In this document: one piece after another, positions 45,875 through 53,351 of the stretch
Layout of the letters: each line of letters starts with the position of its first letter
Position numbering within the stretch: position 1 is the stretch's first letter
Origin: Paenibacillus ihbetae
GTDB taxonomy: Bacteria > Bacillota > Bacilli > Paenibacillales > Paenibacillaceae
Assembly (NCBI RefSeq): GCF_002741055.1
Contig: NZ_CP016809.1
Span: forward strand, 5,248,501-5,312,500
Length of the DNA: 64,000 nucleotides
Reading direction: 5' to 3'
Position numbers and translations under genes: made by a program
Notes under the pieces: model-generated
Databases searched by the model: none
What the model was told of the DNA's origin: nothing
The model's input: the letters and a program-made list of their open reading frames with translations, nothing else

Positions 45875-46339
45875 ATGGAGGTCTATCAAATAAAGGTATT
45901 CGACCCGGGTGAGCTGGATGAGCTTGTAACCGAGAGCAGCAGGGAGGGGTTCAGGCATATCCGCCGACTCGTCAAGGAATACGCGTCTGGTGTTAACCGG
46001 TTTGACCGCGAGCATGAAGCGTTGTTCGCATGCAGATCCGGAGGCAGAATCATCGGTATTTGCGGGCTGAATCAAGGGTCTGATTCCGGCGGGGACACCG
46101 GCAGGGTGCGGAGAATGTATGTGCTGCCGGAATTTCGGAGACAGGGGGTCGGGAGAATGCTGATGCAAGCAGTCATACAAACGGCCGGTCATCATTACAG
46201 CAGGCTGGTCCTAAGAACGGATCAGCCGCAGGCTGGGGATTTCTACATCAGCTTGGGTTTCTCAGCATCTCCGCAGCACTTGAACATTACCCATTCCCTT
46301 AAGCTTGGAGGACAAAGACAAGATGAAAACAGCGGCTGA
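45875..46339 (+). CDS. GNAT family N-acetyltransferase
   Basis: 154 residues. The acetyl-CoA loop is VRRMYVLPEFRRQGVGRMLM (about residues 82-101), then RLVLRTDQPQAGDFYISLGF. It starts with a helix rich in acids. ATG 45875 follows CAGGAGGGGG. The substrate is unknown. Confidence 0.85.
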   Translation: MEVYQIKVFDPGELDELVTESSREGFRHIRRLVKEYASGVNRFDREHEALFACRSGGRIIGICGLNQGSDSGGDTGRVRRMYVLPEFRRQGVGRMLMQAVIQTAGHHYSRLVLRTDQPQAGDFYISLGFSASPQHLNITHSLKLGGQRQDENSG

Positions 46340-46426
46340 TGCGCAGCAACTGCGACTGAAACCTGTAATCCACAAGTCATGGGCCGCTCTCCTGCAGCAG
46401 GCGTTCCGTAAGTGATCTGGAAAGGG

Positions 46427-46453
46427 AAAAGGTGCCGCCCGGCACCCTTTTTT
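46427..46453. terminator. Bidirectional terminator
   Basis: GGTGCCG/CGGCACC hairpin flanked by A-rich and T-rich runs on either side. It serves the GNAT gene and the convergent VOC pseudogene. Confidence 0.8.
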
Positions 46454-46462
46454 ATTTATCGC

Positions 46463-46965
46463 TCACCCTTCATAAGCTTCTTCTAAAGCTCGCAGGTCGA
46501 TTTTTGTCTTGGTTTGCAGCAGTGCTTCCATCACCCGTTCCGCTTTCGAGCGGTCCGGATCGGTGATCATCGTGCTCAGATTTGCAGGGACAACCTGCCA
46601 GGACACGCCGAATTTGTCTTTTAACCAGCCGCATACCTGAGCCTTTTCATCCCCGCCTGCAGTAAGCCTGTCCCAATAATAGTCGATTTCTTCTTGGGTT
46701 TCGCAATGTACGATAAATGAAATCGCCTCTGTAAAATGGAACTGCGGTCCGCCGTTCAACGCGACGAAGGGCTGGCCTTCCAGCTGAAACTCCACCGTCA
46801 TGACGGTGCCTTCGTCCACCGTATGATGTTCATTCTGCTCCGACCCGTAACGCGTGACTCTGGTGATGTTGGAGTTGTTAAAGATTGAAATATAATATTG
46901 TGCCGCTTCTTCTGCTTCGTCGTTAAACCACAGGTTGGGCGATATTTTCTGAAGGTAGCATTCAT
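46463..46965 (-). pseudogene. PhnB-like VOC protein with a frameshift in codon 6
   Basis: On the minus strand, AAAGGAG precedes ATG 46965, which reads MNATF. After that codon one base is missing (near 46949-46952). The family sequence continues in another frame as QKISPNLWFNDEAEEAAQYY, through EFQLEGQPFVALNGGPQFHF to the stop at 46463. The shifted frame has an internal start only at about 46819, which would drop a third of the fold. Intact, it is a roughly 166-residue 3-demethylubiquinone-methyltransferase-like VOC protein. Confidence 0.8.
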
Positions 46966-47249
46966 CGGATGCAGCTCCTTTCGAATGATACGGGAATGGT
47001 TTATTACTGAGCTCATCGTATCATAATCGCCATGCAACGGTTTCTTCTGAATTGCTGATTTCCAGTAGAGGTCAACATGATAGCATAATCGAAATGAGAG
47101 CCCCAGGCAGGAGATCGCAGATGAAACTGGAAATCCATAGGGTGTGGAATATTCAGCCACACAAGGAGGTCCAACCAGCCCGATGCAAAAATGTCTTGTG
47201 ATGTAAGACATGTGAGGCGGTTGGATGTGATGAATTGGAGGCGCAAAAG

Positions 47250-47999
47250 ATGAGTCAAAGACACTATATTATAACGGGTACGTCAAGAGGGATCGGAGAA
47301 CAGCTCGCGACGATGCTTCTTCAGCAGGGACATGCCGTCTACGGAATTGCGAGAAGCCATTCGATGACGCTGGATCGATATGAGCGATACACTCATTATG
47401 TGTATGACTTGAGTGAACCCTCGGGACTTGAGCTGCTGATGGAAAATATCATAGGGAGCATGGAGCTTGAGGATACCGATACAGTTTACCTTATTAATAA
47501 TGCCTCAATGCTGGAACCGCTTGGGAGAATCGATCGATGCGGAGCGGCGGAGATTGCGAAGAATGTGCAGATCACCCTCATTGCGCCGATGATCCTAACC
47601 TCTTGCTTTTTGAATCAAACCAATGGGTATAAGGCCCGGCGGAAAATCATGAATATTTCTTCGGGCTCGGGGGTATATCCCGCTCCTTCCATGAGCGCAT
47701 ACTGTACCGCCAAAGCCGGGCTCAATATGTTCACGCAGTGTGTAGGGCTAGAGCAAGCAAGCGGGGAGAATCCGGCTCAGATTATTGCCGTCAATCCCGG
47801 CATGGTGGATACGGAAATGCAAAGCATGGCCAGAGATCAGGATGAGAAGCAGTTTGAGCTGGCCGGTGCATTTTCCCAAGCCTATGAATCCGGGCAGCTG
47901 CTGTCCACAACCGAGATTGGAGCGCATCTTCTGCGCATTTTGGATGAGGAACATCCTCCCGGAAGCATCGTGAATTATAATGAGGTTTATTCCTCGTAA
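47250..47999 (+). CDS. Short-chain dehydrogenase/reductase (YueD-like)
   Basis: A 249-residue classical SDR. The NAD(P) motif is YIITGTSRGIGEQL (TGxxxGIG) at the N-terminus, with a basic pair favouring NADPH. The NNAS block is LINNASMLEPLG. The catalytic Ser-Tyr-Lys is in NISSGSGVYPAPSMSAYCTAKAG. It most resembles (S)-benzoin-forming benzil reductase YueD of Bacillus and sepiapterin-reductase-type SDRs. ATG 47250 follows TTGGAGG. It stands alone. Confidence 0.85.
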   Translation: MSQRHYIITGTSRGIGEQLATMLLQQGHAVYGIARSHSMTLDRYERYTHYVYDLSEPSGLELLMENIIGSMELEDTDTVYLINNASMLEPLGRIDRCGAAEIAKNVQITLIAPMILTSCFLNQTNGYKARRKIMNISSGSGVYPAPSMSAYCTAKAGLNMFTQCVGLEQASGENPAQIIAVNPGMVDTEMQSMARDQDEKQFELAGAFSQAYESGQLLSTTEIGAHLLRILDEEHPPGSIVNYNEVYSS

Positions 48000-48039
48000 A
48001 GCTGATGATAAGCAAGAATAACGAGCGGAGGCGAATGCC

Positions 48040-48202
48040 ATGATCATGCCAACCCATATTGTTGCCGTTGGCGGAATCGTTGAGAATCCGCACTCGGTTC
48101 CAAGCATACCTGGAGTTTACCGGCACGATCGCTTATATGGAATACATTACGAAGCCGTCATTTGAAATGAAGCTTAAGCGGACCAAGCTAGTGCTAGTTT
48201 AG
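48040..48202 (+). pseudogene. Relic of a NUDIX hydrolase with its middle deleted
   Basis: ATG 48040 follows GCGGAGGCG and encodes MIMPTHIVAVGGIVEN, a typical NUDIX N-terminus. From 48089 a different frame reads RTRFQAYLEFTGTIAYMEYI and on to a TAG at 48200-48202, matching the C-terminus of the same NUDIX type. The NUDIX box and about 90 codons between are gone. Confidence 0.55.
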
Positions 48203-48396
48203 AAAGTGAGCGGGAAGACGGTAATCTTTTAATCGTTCCTTCGGATCGAATTATATTTTGGTTGCAATTCATGAAGTTGTATTTTATATTCAATTTGTAG
48301 TCATATCGACAAAAAGCTATTACTTTCGATTGTTTCTGATTTGGTATTGCCTTCCCATAATCGACAACAATCGCGGATTAATTCTATGAAATGACA

Positions 48397-48497
48397 TCGT
48401 ACGATAATGGCAAACCCACTGAAAAGTGGCGACGCAAAGCTACAGGGGCTAAGGTGGATCGCTTGCATCCGCTATGCCAGCCAGTTACCGAATACGA
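48397..48497 (+). ncRNA. Cyclic-di-GMP-I (GEMM) riboswitch aptamer
   Basis: Conserved elements occur in order: GGCAAACC (48409-48416), the CACT-GAAA-AGTG hairpin with GNRA loop, GACGCAAAGC (48431-48440), the tetraloop-receptor-like GGGGCTAAGG, a second variable arm and GCCAGCCAGTTACCG. TCGTA (48397-48401) can pair with TACGA (48493-48497) as the closing P1 helix. The layout matches the Vc2-type class I c-di-GMP aptamer. The 3' strand of P1 overlaps an alternative hairpin (GACGGA 48496-48501 with TCCGTC 48506-48511) that competes with the terminator. Ligand binding may therefore favour termination (inference). Confidence 0.85.
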
Positions 48498-48503
48498 CGG
48501 AAG

Positions 48504-48532
48504 CCTCCGTCTATTCAGACAGGGGTTTTTTT
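48504..48532 (+). terminator. Riboswitch expression platform terminator
   Basis: CCTCCGTCT pairs with AGACAGGGG (one mismatch, one wobble) around ATTC and runs into seven T residues. The 5' arm also pairs with GACGGA at 48496-48501, giving a mutually exclusive antiterminator. Confidence 0.8.
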
Positions 48533-48674
48533 GTGTCCATTTCTAGAAATTTACATTTCCGCGGCTGGATTTTTGAGGCTGAAAAAGTAATAGCTAGCGC
48601 AAAATTGCCAACGTTTTCAGGGAGGAAAACAAACCATCGATTGTAACCATCATAACAAAAAAGGAGTTGTATTC

Positions 48675-49424
48675 ATGAATTCGGACCAGGTCAGGAAATT
48701 GCTAGAGAGTAAATTAACCATTCTTAAACAGCCGGAATGTCCCAACATCGGCCTTGTTGGTCCCGTTCGGCTCCCTGTGCAATTGGAGGATTATGAAGTC
48801 GTATTTAAATGGTACACTTGGTTAAATACAGGCAATTCATTTATGGATAAGAATGATATTCTAGACTCATTATCTCAGGCAGATCTCGCTTCATATCAGC
48901 AGTCTTCCGTGCTGGTATACGGTGATTTTGCTAATGAGGAGCACGCCTTGATACGGATGCACAGCATTTGCCATACGGGAGATATTTTTGGGAGCAAACG
49001 ATGCGACTGCGGCTACCAACTGCGGACATCCATGCGCATGATCGTGGAAAACGGCAGCGGGGCTCTCTTTTATTTGGCGAATCACGAGGGTCGCGGAATA
49101 GGCCTTTTCTCCAAATCGTTAGCTTATCTTTTGCAAGAGGAAGGGTTCGATACAGTAGAGGCCAATCTTGGTCTTGGCTTCGAGGATGACCAGCGCTCCT
49201 ATGAAGAAGCCATACGTGTACTTCAGAGCTTGCGGCAAAAACCAGTCACCCTGATTACGAACAATCCTAGAAAGCTGCAGTCTTTGCGGGAAAAAGGACT
49301 TGTAACCGATCAGCATGTATCGATTTGGGGAGATGTGTCCGAGCACAATAATCGGTATTTGGCAACGAAAATCGAAAAATCGGGTCATATCTATAACTCC
49401 TTGGTGGAGACTGCTTTATTATGA
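48675..49424 (+). CDS. GTP cyclohydrolase II (RibA-type, single domain)
   Basis: 249 residues. The zinc site is MHSICHTGDIFGSKRCDCGYQL, with C99, C110 and C112. The catalytic loop is FYLANHEGRGIGLFSKSLAY (EGR at 138-140; the common RQEGR is NHEGR here). DTVEANLGLGFEDDQRSY and LITNNPRKLQSL complete the family. It converts GTP to 2,5-diamino-6-ribosylamino-pyrimidinone phosphate, formate and pyrophosphate. No DHBP synthase domain is fused, unlike Bacillus RibBA. It lies under a c-di-GMP riboswitch, not an FMN riboswitch, and overlaps or abuts a RibD-like gene. Confidence 0.85.
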   Translation: MNSDQVRKLLESKLTILKQPECPNIGLVGPVRLPVQLEDYEVVFKWYTWLNTGNSFMDKNDILDSLSQADLASYQQSSVLVYGDFANEEHALIRMHSICHTGDIFGSKRCDCGYQLRTSMRMIVENGSGALFYLANHEGRGIGLFSKSLAYLLQEEGFDTVEANLGLGFEDDQRSYEEAIRVLQSLRQKPVTLITNNPRKLQSLREKGLVTDQHVSIWGDVSEHNNRYLATKIEKSGHIYNSLVETALL

Positions 49425-49441
49425 CGGGGAGTGTAAATCGT

Positions 49442-50602
49442 ATGAAATCAGACCAACATTTTATGAGGCTGGCATTGGAACTGGCAGGTACGGCCAATGG
49501 GAAAACGAACCCGAACCCGGTTGTTGGCGCACTAATTGTTAAAGATGGACAAGTAGTCGGTGCAGGTGTTCATCGAAATGCAGGGGAACCTCATGCGGAG
49601 GTGCATGCATTCAAAATGGCTGAAGGATACACCGAAGACGCAACACTCTATGTTACGCTGGAACCAAGCCCTCAATCCTCTCCTTGTATAGAATTCGTCC
49701 TCAACTCGGGAATCGCAAGAGTTGTCGTGGCGATGCAGGATCCGAATCCGATGGTGGCCGGAAGAGGCATTCAATTATTGAGAGAGCATGGGATAGAAGT
49801 TGATGTGGGTGTATTGGGGAAGGAAGCCGAATTACTCAATGAACGATTCGTGCACAATATGTCAAAACGACGGCCGTTTATTATTTCCCAGGTAGCCATG
49901 ACGCTTGACGGGAAAATTGCCACGTCGACGGGACATTCTAAATGGGTTACATGTGATGAAACACAGCTTGTGGTACATAAACTAAGAAACAAAGTCGATG
50001 CCATATTAGTAGGAATTAATACGGTTTTGGCGGATGATCCCCTCCTTACGACCCGACTGCCAGAAGAAAGCGGGAAGAATCCCATCCGGGTCATTTTAGA
50101 TTCGAATTTGAGACTGCCTGAGGATGCCAAAGTTACCGACTGTTCAGCAGCAAAGACATGGGTAGTCACGAAGGAGGATGCTGATCCGGAAAGAGTGCGC
50201 ATGCTGCAGCAAAAAGGAATTGAAATTCTGTTCGTTCCTGTGAACCGTTACGGGCTGGACCTCCATGCATTATCGGATATGTTATATCAGCGAGGTGTTA
50301 CCGACCTGCTGGTAGAAGGAGGCAGCGAAGTAAATGGATCCTTCCTTCGGGCCAACCTTATTGATAAATGGATGATTTATATCGCCCCCAAGGTGTTGGG
50401 AGGACGGAAATCCATCTCGCCGTACGCAGGCTCGGATTTAGAATTGATGGATGAAGCGCTGCGGGTAAAGATTCATTCCGTTCAACAAATCGGCGAAGAT
50501 ATTTGCATCACTGCTTATCCGAATGATGATAGTTCCGCCTCTGGGAGTACCTACGTAATAGATTATCTAAATGAAGAGCTTACTACCCTGAGCAGCTCTT
50601 GA
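49442..50602 (+). CDS. RibD-like deaminase/reductase with degenerate deaminase zinc site
   Basis: About 386 residues. The N-terminal cytidine-deaminase-like domain keeps NPNPVVGALIV and PHAEVHAF (H51, E53). The usual LEPC-x8-C zinc motif reads LEPSPQSSPCIE: Ser76 replaces the first cysteine and about three residues are missing, with only Cys82 left. The C-terminal reductase domain looks intact (VAMTLDGKIATSTGHSKW, VGINTVLADDPLLTTRLP, LLVEGGSEVNGSF). ATG 49442 follows GGGGAGTG; ATG 49421 would overlap the previous stop by four bases. It is probably a working reductase with an impaired or altered deaminase. Confidence 0.85.
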   Translation: MKSDQHFMRLALELAGTANGKTNPNPVVGALIVKDGQVVGAGVHRNAGEPHAEVHAFKMAEGYTEDATLYVTLEPSPQSSPCIEFVLNSGIARVVVAMQDPNPMVAGRGIQLLREHGIEVDVGVLGKEAELLNERFVHNMSKRRPFIISQVAMTLDGKIATSTGHSKWVTCDETQLVVHKLRNKVDAILVGINTVLADDPLLTTRLPEESGKNPIRVILDSNLRLPEDAKVTDCSAAKTWVVTKEDADPERVRMLQQKGIEILFVPVNRYGLDLHALSDMLYQRGVTDLLVEGGSEVNGSFLRANLIDKWMIYIAPKVLGGRKSISPYAGSDLELMDEALRVKIHSVQQIGEDICITAYPNDDSSASGSTYVIDYLNEELTTLSSS

Positions 50603-50651
50603 ATAGCTAGTAGTAAATATGCCAATATAGAAAATATTATATTATGAATGA

Positions 50652-50685
50652 GAGAAAACGGCAGCCGGATACTGCCGTTTTTCTC
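50652..50685 (+). terminator. Terminator after the RibA/RibD unit
   Basis: GAGAAAACGGCAG pairs with CTGCCGTTTTTCTC, giving a long stem with an embedded T run. It ends the two-gene transcript. Confidence 0.85.
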
Positions 50686-50995
50686 ATCTGCGAAATTGAA
50701 TCCATCATCGATGTCAAAGAGTCATTTTAAAATCCATTTTTTTCTCTTCATCTCAATGTGAGCTTCGACAGACGGCCTTATTTATCTTTGGATCCAAAGG
50801 GTGATCAAGCGCCATATTGATCGCATGGATTAGATGGTATATTTTTGTAGGAAGGACTTTATCTAGGGCAACTGTAAATCGTAAGAATCCATGCTCTAAA
50901 CTAGATGTGTGATGGTCCGGTCGCTGGAGAACAATTATTCCTTGACCGTAAAAGGGCGGAAGGAGCCGCGATCAAAGAAGAGGAGTGAGCTATAG
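50686..50995. other. Gene-free interval
   Basis: 310 bases of AT-rich sequence after the terminator. I see no convincing gene, repeat or strong hairpin. It presumably holds the promoter of the next gene. Confidence 0.4.
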
Positions 50996-51502
50996 GTGCT
51001 TTATCATTTCAGTGAGGATCCGGGTATTACAAGGTTCGAGCCGAGAGTCCTATACAACCAGCACGATGAGCCTGCTAAAGTGTGGGCGATCGATGCGCAT
51101 CATGCTCCGCACTATTATGTTCCAAGAGAATGTCCAAGGGTGTGTCTGGAGGCCGGTGAGGATACGACGGAAGCGGATGTGGAGAAGTTTTTCGGGCTGT
51201 CGGAAGCTCGAAGAATGATGGTGATCGAATCGGGCTGGTACGAGCGGGTGAGAACGGCTTGCATTTATAGGTATAGCTTCGAGCCTGATGATTTTGAAGA
51301 GTTTGACCGGAACGCCGGATATTATGTAGCGATGCAAACGGTGGTGCCTGTCCAGGTGGAGCGCATCAATGACCTGGTCGGCGCGATCCTTCAAGCCGGT
51401 ATCGAGCTGCGCTTTACGCCGTCGCTTCTGCCGCTGAAAGAACAAGTGTTAGCGTCTACTGTTCATTTTTCCATGATTCGAATGCGGAATGCGACCCTGT
51501 AG
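50996..51502 (+). CDS. DUF6886-like protein
   Basis: A 168-residue soluble protein. It starts LYHFSEDPGITRFEPRVL and has a VWAIDAHHAPHYYVPRECPR segment, the pattern of the DUF6886 family (function unknown, common in Bacillota). The start is GTG 50996 with GAGGAG upstream. It may be followed by a small decayed reading frame (51546-51613, weak similarity to nothing I can name) before the hydrolase gene. Confidence 0.75.
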   Translation: MLYHFSEDPGITRFEPRVLYNQHDEPAKVWAIDAHHAPHYYVPRECPRVCLEAGEDTTEADVEKFFGLSEARRMMVIESGWYERVRTACIYRYSFEPDDFEEFDRNAGYYVAMQTVVPVQVERINDLVGAILQAGIELRFTPSLLPLKEQVLASTVHFSMIRMRNATL

Positions 51503-51616
51503 ATGGGTAATTGAAAGGCAGTTTCTGATATAGGAGGAAGGCTTAATGGAAGAGGGTTGTAGTCGTGTACTGCGACCCGGAATGGACGCGCCAGCTTGAT
51601 ATCGGAGGGGAATAGC

Positions 51617-52561
51617 ATGCCAACAACCGAAAACAGAGGATATCCGGAATGTGCGGAGAAAGGACTTATTGCTGTACGCGGAACCCGCCTGTATGTCGAA
51701 ATGTCCGGTGGGTCAAAGGATGCTGCATTATTATATTTACACGGAGGCCCCGGGGCAAGCTGTATTGATTTTTGCTGGCATCAGGCCGGCGTCTTATCCG
51801 CCCACATGATGGTGGTTGCGTTGGATCAGCGGGGCGTATTGCGATCAGATCCCATACCGGAGGAGGAGACATTCGGTTTGGAGGATATAATCAAAGATTG
51901 CGAAGCGCTGAGGGTCAAGTTAGGTATTGCAAAGTGGACGCTTCTCGGACATTCCTTCGGTGCAATCGTTGCGTTCAAGTATGCCGTTCATTATCCACAA
52001 TCCGTGAACAAAATAATATTTGAAACGCCATGTTTCGATGCTCGTGCATCGATGCGCAGTTTAATTGCGAAAGCGCACGAGATATACCAAGCTCTAGAGC
52101 ATCCAGAGGGGGTTGTACTGTGCAATTCCTATCTCTCATGCTCGCATACGCCGCTTGAGCTGTGGCAGGCATGGGGCAGAATCGGACAAGGGTTAGGGTC
52201 GAAGCGTGACAACATTTATTTTCACGGAATGGACCCGGATTGTTACAATAGCAAGATTGATCGTCAAATTACTGATGCTGGCATGTGGGCGAAGAATCGG
52301 GTTCACGCGGCAAAGCTTGAGGCGGAAGGGAAGTTCTTGGAGAGCCTGATCCCTGAGCTGTTCAAGCTGTCCCAACCCTCGCTGCTGATTGCAGGAAGAT
52401 TTGATCCCGTCTGCTGTGAAACACAGCAGCAGGCATACGTGGAGACGGTAAAGGGCGGGCATATGGTGGTGTTTGAGGGAAGCGGGCATTTTCCGAGACT
52501 TGAGGAGCCGGAACGCTATGCACAGGAAGTGATTCAATTCGTATTAAATTCCCAAATCTAG
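51617..52561 (+). CDS. Alpha/beta hydrolase (proline iminopeptidase-like)
   Basis: 314 residues. The oxyanion block is LLYLHGGPGASCIDFC (HGGPG, typical of prolyl aminopeptidases). DQRGVLRSDP follows, then the nucleophile elbow LLGHSFGAIVAF (Ser near 118). The catalytic Asp lies in IAGRFDPVCC and the His in VVFEGSGHFPRLEEPERY. Helical cap residues between about 150 and 235 are divergent. No signal peptide. ATG 51617 follows GGAGGGG. Substrate class: peptide or small ester, not certain. Confidence 0.85.
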   Translation: MPTTENRGYPECAEKGLIAVRGTRLYVEMSGGSKDAALLYLHGGPGASCIDFCWHQAGVLSAHMMVVALDQRGVLRSDPIPEEETFGLEDIIKDCEALRVKLGIAKWTLLGHSFGAIVAFKYAVHYPQSVNKIIFETPCFDARASMRSLIAKAHEIYQALEHPEGVVLCNSYLSCSHTPLELWQAWGRIGQGLGSKRDNIYFHGMDPDCYNSKIDRQITDAGMWAKNRVHAAKLEAEGKFLESLIPELFKLSQPSLLIAGRFDPVCCETQQQAYVETVKGGHMVVFEGSGHFPRLEEPERYAQEVIQFVLNSQI

Positions 52562-52655
52562 TCCATGCTGCGTGAACACTCGATGATGAAATCCGCTCTC
52601 AAATATGCTATACATAGAGCAACGAATGGCGAGTAAAAAGGAGCTCAGTTAGCTG

Positions 52656-53351
52656 ATGACAAAAGTGCTTGTCGTAGATGATGAAATAAGTATAGCAAGC
52701 GCGATTGCTTATGCATTGCGCAGGGAAGGCCACACGGTCGAAACGGCCGGAGACGGCCAGGAGGCGCTTGATCGCGTTGAGTCGTTTGATCCGGATGTTA
52801 TGGTGCTCGATGTCATGATGCCGAAGCTTAGCGGATATGACGTATGCCGGCGGCTTGGCGATCGTCAGCGGCCGGCGGTTCTGTTGTTGACCGTAAAAGA
52901 TGACATTGTCGATAAAGTGCTGGGACTGGAGCTCGGTGCCGATGATTACATGACCAAGCCGTTTGATATGCGGGAGCTGATCGCCAGGGTCAAAGCTTTG
53001 TCCCGGCGCAGCCGTCCGCATGAAACGGCAGAACCGGCTGCTTCTCCGGAGAAGCTCGTCCGTCTTGCGGGCCTGTCCATTAATTTGTTAAGCCGTACCG
53101 TTCATGCCGATGACAAGCAGCTGGAGCTGACGCCGAAGGAGTTCGACCTGCTGGCATTGCTGGCGCGAAATCCGGAGCGGGTATTTTCCCGGGAAGATTT
53201 GCTTGAGCAGGTGTGGGATATGGGATTTGCGGGCGGGACGCGAACAGTGGATATTCATGTACAGCGCCTTCGGAAAAAGCTGGGCGATTGGCATGATGTC
53301 ATTCAGACTGTGTACGGGATCGGCTACAAAAGCACGGAGAATCCGTCATGA
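52656..53351 (+). CDS. OmpR-family response regulator
   Basis: 231 residues. The REC domain has DDE near the start and the phospho-acceptor in DPDVMVLDVMMPKLSG (Asp about 50). LGADDYMTKPFDMREL carries the switch Lys. The C-terminal winged helix has LTPKEFDLLALLARNPERVFSREDLLEQVW and GGTRTVDIHVQRLRKKLG. It overlaps the kinase gene by four bases (ATGA). A TTACAAG direct repeat with 11-base phasing upstream of the lipoprotein gene at 55084 is a likely target. Confidence 0.92.
   Translation: MTKVLVVDDEISIASAIAYALRREGHTVETAGDGQEALDRVESFDPDVMVLDVMMPKLSGYDVCRRLGDRQRPAVLLLTVKDDIVDKVLGLELGADDYMTKPFDMRELIARVKALSRRSRPHETAEPAASPEKLVRLAGLSINLLSRTVHADDKQLELTPKEFDLLALLARNPERVFSREDLLEQVWDMGFAGGTRTVDIHVQRLRKKLGDWHDVIQTVYGIGYKSTENPS

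Noticed and set aside
48397..48532. FMN riboswitch, expected before rib genes
   Set aside because: None of the FMN-element boxes is present. The conserved GGCAAACC, GACGCAAAGC and GCCAGCCAGTTACCG blocks are those of the c-di-GMP-I aptamer.
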